The notes under the pieces are model-generated. The model did no database searches and was not told the DNA's origin. It saw only the letters and a program-made list of their open reading frames with translations. Below, in pieces: positions 1 to 4,963 of a DNA stretch of 5,797 bases. Source of the stretch: Acidobacterium sp. (GTDB lineage: Bacteria; Acidobacteriota; Terriglobia; Terriglobales; Acidobacteriaceae); assembly GCA_003152595.1 (NCBI GenBank), contig PMAM01000318.1, forward strand, positions 7,096 through 12,892. The letters are read 5' to 3'. Every line of letters starts with the position of its first letter. Position 1 is the first letter of the stretch. Made by a program: the position numbers and the translations under genes.

Positions 1-60
1 CAGGTGCCTCTTTAGCCGGCGCTTTCTTCGCAGGTGCCTCTTTAGCCGGGGTCTTCTTAG
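1..60 (-). repeat. 30-bp direct repeat inside the lysine-rich coding region
   Basis: Positions 1-30 and 31-60 are direct repeats: bases 1-19 match 31-49 exactly and most of the remainder agrees. Each copy encodes ten residues, i.e. two KK(A/T)PA/KEAPA units. The repeat keeps the reading frame and probably continues past the left edge. Such arrays can change length by slippage, so copy number may differ between strains. Confidence 0.8.
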
Positions 61-298
61 CCGCGGCTTTCTTTGCCGGGGCCTTCTTTGCCGAAGGCGG
101 CGGCGGTTGCGCAGGCTCGGCCATGCCTTCGTCGTCGTCGTCCATTTCGTCGTCGTCGGAGGTGATGGTGGTGGAGACTACGACTTCCTCATCCTCCTCG
201 TCGTCGCCGAAGCCATTCTCCAGGTCTTCGAGATCGTCTTCCGCTTCCGGTTCGAATTCGCCGTCCGCGTTTGCGTAAAGCTTATATTCGTCCTGCAT
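1..298 (-). CDS. H1-like acidic/lysine-rich repeat protein, N-terminal part (C-terminus outside window)
   Basis: Partial gene starting at the ATG complementary to 296-298 and open through position 1, giving 99 codons. I translated it directly. It begins MQDEYKLYANADGEFEPEAE, continues with a strongly acidic stretch (about residues 20-60, Asp/Glu runs such as DDEEDEEV and DDDD), then a short PQPPPP-like linker. From about residue 69 it is a lysine/alanine/proline region made of five-residue units of the KKAPA/KEAPA type. Basic tails like this occur in bacterial histone-H1-like and AlgP-like proteins, so nucleoid or RNA binding is plausible but is inference; the acidic head is not part of the classical H1 type. 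A Shine-Dalgarno GGAGGG lies 8 nt before the ATG, and a near-consensus sigma-70 promoter at 380-408 predicts a leader of about 75 nt. The protein is expected to be low-complexity and largely disordered. I recognise no catalytic domain. Confidence 0.8.
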   Translation of the reverse strand, partial: MQDEYKLYANADGEFEPEAEDDLEDLENGFGDDEEDEEVVVSTTITSDDDEMDDDDEGMAEPAQPPPPSAKKAPAKKAAAKKTPAKEAPAKKAPAKEAP

Positions 299-379
299 CA
301 GATGTGCCCTCCGGGCTCCGCTTCAGTTTGCACCGCTGTATGAGTATGCCAGAAAACCAGCAAAACTCCCGCGCGGCGG

Positions 380-408
380 ATTATAGCAACAGCATCGCCG
401 GTTGCCAA
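380..408 (-). promoter_or_regulatory. Near-consensus sigma-70 promoter for the lysine-rich protein gene
   Basis: On the minus strand, TTGGCA (complement of 403-408, five of six matches to TTGACA) is followed after exactly 17 bp by TATAAT (complement of 380-385, perfect -10). Transcription should start near position 373, giving a leader of about 75 nt before the start codon at 298. It is the best promoter match I found in this GC-rich window and points toward the minus-strand gene, so strong vegetative expression of that gene is likely (inference). Confidence 0.75.
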
Positions 409-462
409 CGCAGAAGGCGAAGCGCGTGCGCGATCACATGAAAGAATGAGATGCGGTGAAGC

Positions 463-490
463 AGCGGCCAGCAGTCAGCGGTCAGCGGCC
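463..490 (+). repeat. Heptamer tandem repeat, four units, upstream of trmD
   Basis: Four contiguous 7-bp units fit the pattern AGCRGYC: AGCGGCC, AGCAGTC, AGCGGTC, AGCGGCC. The array ends 36 bp before the trmD start codon, so it probably lies in the trmD leader or promoter region. Related GTCAGCG/GTCAGCA heptamers occur at 3427-3475. I see no coding role here. Confidence 0.8.
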
Positions 491-526
491 AGAACACTCA
501 GCGCGTGCGGTTGACAGCGGGAGACG

Positions 527-1369
527 ATGCGGTTCGATCTGATCACGATCTTTCCGGAGTTCTTCGCGAGCATCCTGGGGCACGGGGTGCTGCGGCGGGC
601 GATCGCCCAGGGGCTGGTGGGGGTGGAGGTCCACGACCTGCGGAATTTTACCCACGACCGGCACCGGACCGTGGACGACCGGCCGTTTGGGGGGGGCGAG
701 GGAATGGTCCTGAAGCCGGAGCCGCTGACGGAGGCGGTGGAGTCGCTGGGGGTGAACGAAAAAGGGGAGCGAGATGCGGGCAGGGAGCGAGTGGTGTTGT
801 TGTCGGCACAGGGGCGGCGGTTCACGCAGGGGGTGGCGCGGGAGCTGGCGGGGCTGGAGCGGCTGGTGCTGCTGTGTGGGCGATACGAGGGGGTGGATGA
901 ACGGGTGCATTCGCTGCTGTGCGATGAGGAACTCAGCATCGGGGACTATGTGTTGAGCGGCGGGGAGCTGGCGGCGGCGATTGTGGTGGACGCGACGGCG
1001 CGTTTGCTGCCGGGAGTGCTGGGGAATGAGGCGTCGAGCGAGTATGAGAGCTTTGGGCTAACGCCCACCCTGATCGCCAGGAGCGGGCGATCAGAATGGG
1101 GCACCCCGAGTGGCGGTGAGGACGGGCCGCCGTTGGCGGTGGTGGGGTCGGGGGGACTGCTGGATTATCCGCACTACACGCGGCCGGCGGAGTTTCGGGG
1201 GATGGCGGTGCCGGAGGTGCTGACGGGCGGGGACCATGCGGCGATCCGGCGGTGGCGGCGGGAGAAGGCGCTGGAGAAGACGTGGCGGAACCGGCCGGAT
1301 CTGCTGGAGGGGGCGGAGCTGAGTGAGGCGGATCGGGAGTATCTGAGGGGGCTGGGGTGGGGCGGGTGA
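527..1369 (+). CDS. trmD: tRNA (guanine-N1-)-methyltransferase TrmD
   Basis: TrmD methylates G37 at N1 in tRNAs that have G at position 36, using S-adenosylmethionine in a trefoil-knot SPOUT fold; this prevents +1 frameshifting and the protein is usually an essential cytoplasmic dimer. Diagnostic motifs are all present: MRFDLITIFPEFF at the start, FTHDRHRTVDDRPFGGGEGM (41-60), LLCGRYEGVDERV (115-127), SIGDYVLSGGE (137-147), LPGVLGNEASS (161-171) and LLDYPHYTRPAEF (211-223). D213 corresponds to the catalytic Asp of E. coli TrmD (D169). The C-terminal GGDHAAIRRWRREKALEKTW (234-253) is the usual tRNA-binding helix region. Length is 280 residues against about 240-255 for most family members. Much of the difference is an insertion at about 178-209, between ESFG and the catalytic LLDYPHYTRP, which contains a palindromic repeat (1063-1106). 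GGGAG at 519-523 is a Shine-Dalgarno with short spacing (3 nt). The usual rpsP-rimM-trmD-rplS context is absent. Confidence 0.97.
   Translation: MRFDLITIFPEFFASILGHGVLRRAIAQGLVGVEVHDLRNFTHDRHRTVDDRPFGGGEGMVLKPEPLTEAVESLGVNEKGERDAGRERVVLLSAQGRRFTQGVARELAGLERLVLLCGRYEGVDERVHSLLCDEELSIGDYVLSGGELAAAIVVDATARLLPGVLGNEASSEYESFGLTPTLIARSGRSEWGTPSGGEDGPPLAVVGSGGLLDYPHYTRPAEFRGMAVPEVLTGGDHAAIRRWRREKALEKTWRNRPDLLEGAELSEADREYLRGLGWGG
1063..1106 (+). repeat. Palindromic repeat element (copy 1) embedded in frame in trmD
   Basis: Layout: GCCCACC (1063-1069), a perfect 9-bp stem CTGATCGCC (1070-1078) / GGCGATCAG (1086-1094), a 7-nt loop AGGAGCG (1079-1085), then AATGGGGCACCC (1095-1106). The outer GCCC (1063-1066) can pair with GGGC (1099-1102), leaving an internal loop. 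The same layout, with a different stem sequence and the same loop length, occurs at 3506-3543. In trmD it encodes PTLIARSGRSEWGT (residues 180-193), inside the family-atypical insertion. An alternative small hairpin GGGC-TAAC-GCCC (1055-1066) competes for the left arm. Confidence 0.75.
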
Positions 1370-1406
1370 GAGTGCCGGGCGCCGGGCAACGGGTATAGCG
1401 GCGTTC

Positions 1407-1430
1407 GGTCCATTCGCGTAGCGAACGACC
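1407..1430. other. Stem-loop in the spacer after trmD
   Basis: GGTC-CA-TTCGC-GTA-GCGAA-C-GACC: a 5-bp inner stem (1413-1417 / 1421-1425) with a 3-nt loop, and a 4-bp outer stem (1407-1410 / 1427-1430) separated by a small internal loop. Neither strand has a T tract after the stem, so it is not a standard intrinsic terminator. It lies about 40 bp past the trmD stop and could stabilise the 3' end of that mRNA, or be another small repeat. Confidence 0.45.
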
Positions 1431-1522
1431 AAAATCGGGCGGAGCGGTTCGACGCGCATTTCACTTCGATCAGTGCTTGTTCAGGGCAGGTCATGGGAGT
1501 CCGGGGATTGCGGGGAGGTGTT

Positions 1523-1628
1523 TTCCCAGAACGGGTCGGCGCACGGTACTGTCGGCTGAAGCGAGGAGACAATTCCTTTGACGGATTCGTTCAAAAAGAT
1601 TCCGCTTCTTGCTGTGGGGTGAACCTGG
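1523..1628 (+). repeat. Interspersed spacer repeat, copy A
   Basis: About 106 bp related to segments at 4849-4963 (B) and 5013-5129 (C). Shared blocks in the same order are a left end TTCCCAGAACGGG (A), TTCCAAAAGGGAA (B), TTCCCAAAACGGG (C); a middle block with GGTACT (A, B) or AGTACT (C), in A and C followed by GGCTG; and a right end CGCTTCTTGCTG followed by TGGGGTGAACC. Bases 1603-1629 are identical to 4938-4964 (27 bp). The element lies between the convergent trmD and redoxin genes. I see no transposase or clear coding capacity, so it may be a non-autonomous or intergenic repeat. Confidence 0.7.
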
Positions 1629-1634
1629 CCGTTC

Positions 1635-1656
1635 CAGAACCGGGGGTTCTGTTTTT
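1635..1656 (+). terminator. Rho-independent terminator after trmD
   Basis: A perfect 7-bp stem CAGAACC (1635-1641) / GGTTCTG (1645-1651) with a 3-nt GGG loop is followed at once by TTTTT (1652-1656). Orientation fits plus-strand transcription coming from trmD, although it lies about 265 bp after the trmD stop and directly after repeat copy A. It also protects the convergent redoxin gene from read-through. Confidence 0.7.
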
Positions 1657-1670
1657 CACTGCGGGGACCA

Positions 1671-1718
1671 GGACTACTCGCTGCGGGGACTACTCGCTGC
1701 AGGGACTACTCGCTGCGG
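1671..1718. repeat. 16-bp tandem repeat, three copies, spanning the 3' end of the redoxin gene
   Basis: Three units of GGACTACTCGCTGCGG start at 1671, 1687 and 1703; the second has one substitution (CTGCAG) and the third continues into the coding sequence. On the minus strand each unit contains GCAGCGAGTAG. In the innermost copy this encodes the end of the redoxin (..RSE and its TAG stop), so the last codons and the stop have been copied twice more downstream. Confidence 0.85.
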
Positions 1719-2365
1719 GCGAATGCGGGGAGGCTGCGGAGGACGTCTTCCGGTTCGGGGCGGACGCGGAAGTCGGCGTGCGCCTCGGCGTAGACGACTT
1801 TGCCGTCGGGAGAGATGACGTAAGTGGCGGGCAGAGGCAGCTTCCAGCTCTCGTCGCCGTTGACGAAGGGGATGTTGAGGAGGATGCCGCGATAGTAGCG
1901 CTGGAGGTATTCGGGGACGGTCCAGACGAGGCCGAACTTGTTGGCGACGGCGCAGCCGAGGTCGGTGAGGAGCGGGAAGGGGATGGCGTGCTGGGCGGCG
2001 GTGAAGTCGGACTGGCGCTGCGTTTGGGGGGAGATGCCGATGACCATGGCTCCGCGCTCGCGGAGGCCGGGATAGAGGGCGCGCCAGGCTTCGAGCTCGG
2101 TGACGCAGTAGGGGCACCAGCGGCCGCGGAAGAAATTGACAACGAGGGGGCCGAGGGCGAGGAGGTCGGCGGAGCGAACGATTTTGCCGGAGAAGTCGGG
2201 CAAGGCGAAGGAGGGGGCCTGGGCTCCGGTGGGGAGGATGCGGTCCTCGATGCCGGTAGCGAAGAGCTCCTCGATAGAGCGTTCACCGATGGCGAGGCGC
2301 TCAGGCTGGACCAGGTTACGGGTCTGGGCGGTGATGTCGTCGAGCTGGTCCTGGAGGTGCGCCAT
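1706..2365 (-). CDS. Peroxiredoxin-like redoxin (AhpC/TSA family, thioredoxin fold)
   Basis: A 219-residue protein of the AhpC/TSA-redoxin superfamily, likely a cytosolic thiol peroxidase or thiol-disulfide oxidoreductase; no signal peptide is visible. An N-terminal helical region (1-45) precedes the entry motif GAQAPSFALPDFSGK (47-61). The core strand and active site LVVNFFRGRWCPYC (74-87) contain C84 and C87 in a CxxC arrangement, as in thioredoxins and the peroxiredoxin-like family, rather than the PVCT motif of typical 2-Cys AhpC. Next come VIGISPQT (108-115), PFPLLTDLGCAVANKFGL (129-146, C138 a possible third cysteine) and the cis-Pro-region segment LPLPATYVISPDGKVVYA (176-193). The start is the ATG at 2365; upstream only a weak GGGG is seen as ribosome-binding site. 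The gene is divergent from the 2501 gene and convergent with trmD. The substrate cannot be told from sequence. Confidence 0.92.
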   Translation of the reverse strand: MAHLQDQLDDITAQTRNLVQPERLAIGERSIEELFATGIEDRILPTGAQAPSFALPDFSGKIVRSADLLALGPLVVNFFRGRWCPYCVTELEAWRALYPGLRERGAMVIGISPQTQRQSDFTAAQHAIPFPLLTDLGCAVANKFGLVWTVPEYLQRYYRGILLNIPFVNGDESWKLPLPATYVISPDGKVVYAEAHADFRVRPEPEDVLRSLPAFARSE

Positions 2366-2418
2366 GACCCCAGTGTAGAGGCTGCGGGGCGAATTGAAGC
2401 AGAGGAATTGTGGGGGCT

Positions 2419-2450
2419 GGGGTTACGATGGAGGTCGAAACGGTGACCCC
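2419..2450. promoter_or_regulatory. Imperfect inverted repeat in a divergent promoter region (possible operator)
   Basis: GGGGTTAC (2419-2426) and GTGACCCC (2443-2450) form 8-bp arms with one mismatch, separated by 16 bp. It lies in the 135-bp gap between the divergently transcribed redoxin and the 2501 gene, where a shared regulator could bind. No known operator is recognised and no convincing -35/-10 pair is visible on either strand, so this is a weak call. Confidence 0.25.
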
Positions 2451-2500
2451 AACGTGCAGGGTGGAGTTTGGTTTGGGGAGCCCGGAAAGAGGGTACGAGC

Positions 2501-3373
2501 ATGCGGGTTCAGGGACTGAGGCGTGGAGTGTGGGTGGGGCTGGCGGTGTTGGTGTGCGGGCTGGCGGCGTGGGCGCAGGGCTACACGCCGGTGACGGTGG
2601 TGGTGACGGGTCCTGACGGGGCCGCGGTGGCGGGAGCTGAGATTCGCGTGACGCCGGGGAGTCCTGCGGGCGACAAGCTGATCGCCGATGAGCAGGGGCG
2701 AGCACAGCTGGGGATGCCGGCGGGCGAGTACAAGCTGCACGTGACGGCGCAGGGATTCGCGGACGCCGACAAGGCGCTGGTGGTGGCGGACAAACCGCAG
2801 ACGCTGACGGTGGCGCTGGAGGCGGCTGCGCCATCGAGTGGCGGGACTGAAGTGACCGGTCCGGCTCCGATGTCACCGGGTGCGGTTCCGCTGGAGACGA
2901 CGGAGGGTTCGGGGCACGGATCGGGGACGACTGCGCAGCCGGCGGCGGCGACGGTGCTGACGATTGTGGGAGCGAATGGCGAGCGCGGGGTGTTCACGCC
3001 GCAGACGCTGCGCGAGTATCCGCAGCAGACGGTGATGATTTTCGATCATCACACGAATAAGAAGGAGACGTATGCGGGTGTGCCGCTGGTGGATCTGCTG
3101 GGGAAGCTGGGCGTGAAGCACGGGAAGGATTTGATGGGGAAGGCGCTGGCGCAGTACGTGGTGGCGACAGGGTCGGACGGGGATGTGAGCGTGGTGGCGC
3201 TCGGGGAAGTGGATCCAGAGTTTCATCCGGGAACGGTGCTGGTGGCGGATGCGATCGATGGCAAGCCGCTGGATGCGAAGACGGGGCCGTTCCGGCTGGT
3301 GGTGAGCGAGGACAAGCGGCCGGCGCGGAGCGTGCGGAATCTGGTGCGGCTCGAAGTGAGAACAGCGGAATAG
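2501..3373 (+). CDS. Exported protein: PEGA/carboxypeptidase-regulatory-like domain plus molybdopterin-oxidoreductase-like domain
   Basis: 290 residues from the ATG at 2501, preferred over an in-frame TTG at 2468 because AGAGGG (2488-2493) lies 7 nt upstream and the protein then opens with a normal signal peptide: MRVQGLRR, a hydrophobic core (about 9-22), and likely cleavage after AWA (residue 25). Residues 27-107 (TPVTVVVTGPDGAAVAGAEI .. DEQGRAQLGMPAGEYKLHVTAQGF) look like a PEGA/carboxypeptidase-regulatory beta-sandwich. A Pro/Ser/Gly/Thr-rich linker spans about 110-148. Residues 150-287 (TIVGANGERGVFTPQTLREY .. YAGVPLVDLLGKLGV .. GPFRLVVSEDKRPARSVRNL) resemble the oxidoreductase molybdopterin-binding fold of the sulfite oxidase/YedY group. 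After the signal peptide there is no cysteine at all, so the molybdenum-ligand Cys of true enzymes is missing; a non-catalytic binding role is more likely (inference). Probably periplasmic. The next gene starts 19 bp downstream on the same strand, so co-transcription is plausible. Confidence 0.85.
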   Translation: MRVQGLRRGVWVGLAVLVCGLAAWAQGYTPVTVVVTGPDGAAVAGAEIRVTPGSPAGDKLIADEQGRAQLGMPAGEYKLHVTAQGFADADKALVVADKPQTLTVALEAAAPSSGGTEVTGPAPMSPGAVPLETTEGSGHGSGTTAQPAAATVLTIVGANGERGVFTPQTLREYPQQTVMIFDHHTNKKETYAGVPLVDLLGKLGVKHGKDLMGKALAQYVVATGSDGDVSVVALGEVDPEFHPGTVLVADAIDGKPLDAKTGPFRLVVSEDKRPARSVRNLVRLEVRTAE

Positions 3374-3392
3374 AGGACGTGAGGTCGGCGGA

Positions 3393-4217
3393 GTGAAGTC
3401 AGCGGTCGGAAAAGCGGCGTTCAGTTGTCAGCGTTCAGCGTTCAGAGGGGCAGCAGTCGGCAGTCAGCAGTCAAAGGTGGGAAAAGCGATCGCGCTGCGC
3501 GCGATGCCCACCCAAGCCAAAGGCGGGCTTGCATGGGGCACCCGACGTTTGGCGTTTCGTTGGGTCATTGCGGTTACCGTGGCCGCCGGTTGGGCTGGCT
3601 TGGCTACGGCGCAGATTCCTCGTGCCGAGTCGGCCGCACAGGGGATGGCTTCTGGCAAAGCACTGAGCGCGCCGGTTCCGAAGGCGCTGGCTCCTTATAC
3701 GAGCTGCGTATTTCCGGATGGGTTGCGGATTGTGGGGAGCGATCCGCTGGCTCCGGGGGTGAAATCAAGGTCGGTGCAGACGGCGACGGGGATGCACAGC
3801 ATCGATCTGGTGGCGGGGGAGCGGGTGATGTTCGCGTATCCGATGACTGATTTTTACGCGAATGTGAAGACGGAGCTGCTGCCGGCGGATGAGTATCCGG
3901 CGCTGAAGCAGACGCTGCTTGCGAATTTGCACTTTCTTGAGTCGGAGCGGGGCGGCCCGTCGCCGGCGGAGGCGCTGCCGGCGGGACTGCACGGGTTTGA
4001 GGTACACGGGAACGATCGTCAGAAGCTGGAGGGAGAGGTGCTGGGGATGTATCTGCTGTTCGACGACCAGGCGCGTGTGGCGACGACGATCGATTTCCTG
4101 AACCAGCATGCCTGGGAGCGGAAGTTCCAGACGATGGATGGGTACGGGCGGCTGCGGGACAATTTTCTGCGGGTGTATACGGGGTGCGTGCGGCAGAATC
4201 AGGCGCTGGAGCGGTAG
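3393..4217 (+). CDS. Exported hypothetical protein with repeat-derived 5' end; start uncertain
   Basis: I do not recognise a family. From the GTG at 3393 it has 274 residues. A clear export signal sits unusually deep: RRLAFRWVIAVTV..GLATAQ (51-74), with likely cleavage after ATA (residue 73). Residues 1-50 are encoded by heptamer repeats (3427-3475) and a palindromic element (3506-3543), so they may be leader DNA rather than protein. Candidate starts are GTG 3393 (GAGG 8 nt upstream), ATG 3504 (no clear Shine-Dalgarno but a normal-length signal peptide) and TTG 3549. The mature part, about 200 residues, contains YTSCVFPDGLRIVG (102-115), ERVMFAYPMTDFYANVKTEL (143-162) and a C-terminal part ending YTGCVRQNQALER. 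C105 and C265 could form a disulfide in the periplasm. It follows the 2501 gene by 19 bp and is convergent, with a 5-bp gap, with the DinB-family gene. The coding nature of 3550-4217 is well supported; the start is not. Confidence 0.75.
   Translation: MKSAVGKAAFSCQRSAFRGAAVGSQQSKVGKAIALRAMPTQAKGGLAWGTRRLAFRWVIAVTVAAGWAGLATAQIPRAESAAQGMASGKALSAPVPKALAPYTSCVFPDGLRIVGSDPLAPGVKSRSVQTATGMHSIDLVAGERVMFAYPMTDFYANVKTELLPADEYPALKQTLLANLHFLESERGGPSPAEALPAGLHGFEVHGNDRQKLEGEVLGMYLLFDDQARVATTIDFLNQHAWERKFQTMDGYGRLRDNFLRVYTGCVRQNQALER
3427..3475 (+). repeat. Heptamer tandem repeat near the 5' end of the 3393 gene
   Basis: About seven 7-bp units: GTCAGCG, TTCAGCG, TTCAGAG, a degenerate unit, then GTCGGCA, GTCAGCA and GTCAAAG, with one base of slippage in the middle. 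A further GTCAGCG-like unit lies near 3398. The units match those at 463-490 in front of trmD. Because 7 is not a multiple of 3, array changes would shift frame, which argues that this stretch is leader rather than conserved protein sequence. Confidence 0.75.
3506..3543 (+). repeat. Palindromic repeat element (copy 2) before or inside the signal-peptide region
   Basis: GCCCACC (3506-3512), a 6-bp stem CAAGCC (3513-3518) / GGCTTG (3526-3531), a 7-nt loop AAAGGCG (3519-3525), then CATGGGGCACCC (3532-3543). Outer GCCC/GGGC pairing is possible as in copy 1. The flanks are nearly identical to 1063-1069 and 1095-1106, while the stem differs in sequence and is 3 bp shorter per arm, a 6-bp total difference that keeps frame. 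If translated it reads PTQAKGGLAWGT, in the same phase as trmD. Confidence 0.75.
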
Positions 4218-4222
4218 CGGGT

Positions 4223-4708
4223 CTATTCGAAATTGTTGAGGTCGGTGTCGGGCGCGGGATGGCCGAGGAGGCGGCACATGGCGACGATCTGACCTTTGTG
4301 ATGGAAGGCGTGGGTGAGGACGTGGTGGAGGACGAGGGCCGGAGTACGGACGGCTATGTCTCCGTCGGGGAAGTGCAGGGTTGTGGGTGTGTTGAGCTGC
4401 AGGTCGGTGAGGGTTGAGAGGTAATCCAGGGTTTGCTCGGTGACTTCGCTCTGGAGGGCGCGAGCGTCGGCGATGGTGGGCCAGCGGGCCGGGTCCCAGT
4501 CCCCGGAAGGGAGGTCACGCAGCCGATGGACCCAGCGGGCTTCGCATCCCAGGAGGTGGATGACCTGGTCGCGGATCGAGGGATAGCCGAAGCCGGGGAT
4601 GTCCTTTGTGTAGGTGTCGGAGGGGAGCGTGTCGAGGTGATCGATGGCGCGGTTGAGGCAGAGGTGGGTCCAGCGGTGGAATTGGCGGATGCCGTCGAGG
4701 GTGAACAT
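4223..4708 (-). CDS. DinB-family (YfiT/DinB four-helix bundle) protein
   Basis: 161 residues, the usual size for DinB-like metal-binding four-helix-bundle proteins. The N-terminal helix MFTLDGIRQFHRWTHLCLNR fits the family. The putative metal-binding histidines are H51 in SIRDQVIHLLGCEARWVHRL (44-63) and H133 and H137 in LHHVLTHAFHHKGQI (127-141), the family's HxxxH(K/R)GQ signature. Members include bacillithiol or mycothiol transferases and many uncharacterised thiol-dependent enzymes; the substrate cannot be inferred, and the protein is unrelated to DNA polymerase IV despite the name. It is probably cytosolic. Its stop lies 5 bp from the stop of the convergent 3393 gene. No Shine-Dalgarno is visible before the ATG at 4708 (CCCCC precedes it), so weak or leaderless initiation is possible. 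Confidence 0.9.
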   Translation of the reverse strand: MFTLDGIRQFHRWTHLCLNRAIDHLDTLPSDTYTKDIPGFGYPSIRDQVIHLLGCEARWVHRLRDLPSGDWDPARWPTIADARALQSEVTEQTLDYLSTLTDLQLNTPTTLHFPDGDIAVRTPALVLHHVLTHAFHHKGQIVAMCRLLGHPAPDTDLNNFE

Positions 4709-4848
4709 GGGGGTTCAGAGTAGTTGAAATGGGTTCAGGAGGGAAGTCGCGCCGGTTGTGCGCTCGTGCAGCGATCGGATGTTCTTTGAGGCTCTACGAC
4801 TAAGGATCTGGGCGCTGTGGAAACAAGGCTCCGTGGGGAGTCGTGCGG

Positions 4849-4963
4849 TTCCAAAAGGGAACAGAAATCCGGAAAGGCGGTACTTCGGGCACGTCCGGAG
4901 GGCCGAATCTAATGGACGATTGAAACGGAAGGGGCGACGCTTCTTGCTGTGGGGTGAACCTGG
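4849..4963 (+). repeat. Interspersed spacer repeat, copy B
   Basis: About 115 bp, related to copies A and C. The left end is TTCCAAAAGGGAA, the middle holds GGCGGTACTTCGGGC, and the right end CGCTTCTTGCTG..TGGGGTGAACCTGG matches A exactly over 27 bp (4938-4964). It lies in the same orientation as C, about 50 bp before it, upstream of the DinB-family start. Short reading frames run through it on both strands but look incidental. Confidence 0.7.

Noticed and set aside
463..490. CRISPR-like array
   Set aside because: The units are contiguous 7-mers without spacers, and there are no cas genes in the window.
1407..1430. Intrinsic terminator for trmD
   Set aside because: The stem is followed by AAAA on the plus strand and there is no T tract in either direction. 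The terminator at 1635-1656 is much better.
1493..2446. Long plus-strand open frame (317 codons) over the redoxin gene
   Set aside because: It is antisense to the redoxin, whose family motifs are clear. Its product is a low-complexity Gly/Glu/Asp/Val sequence with no recognisable domain, as expected from the complement of a high-GC gene.
1690..2502. Ser/Pro/Ala-rich minus-strand frame overlapping the redoxin
   Set aside because: Out-of-frame shadow on the same strand; the composition is typical of a +1 shadow in high-GC coding DNA.
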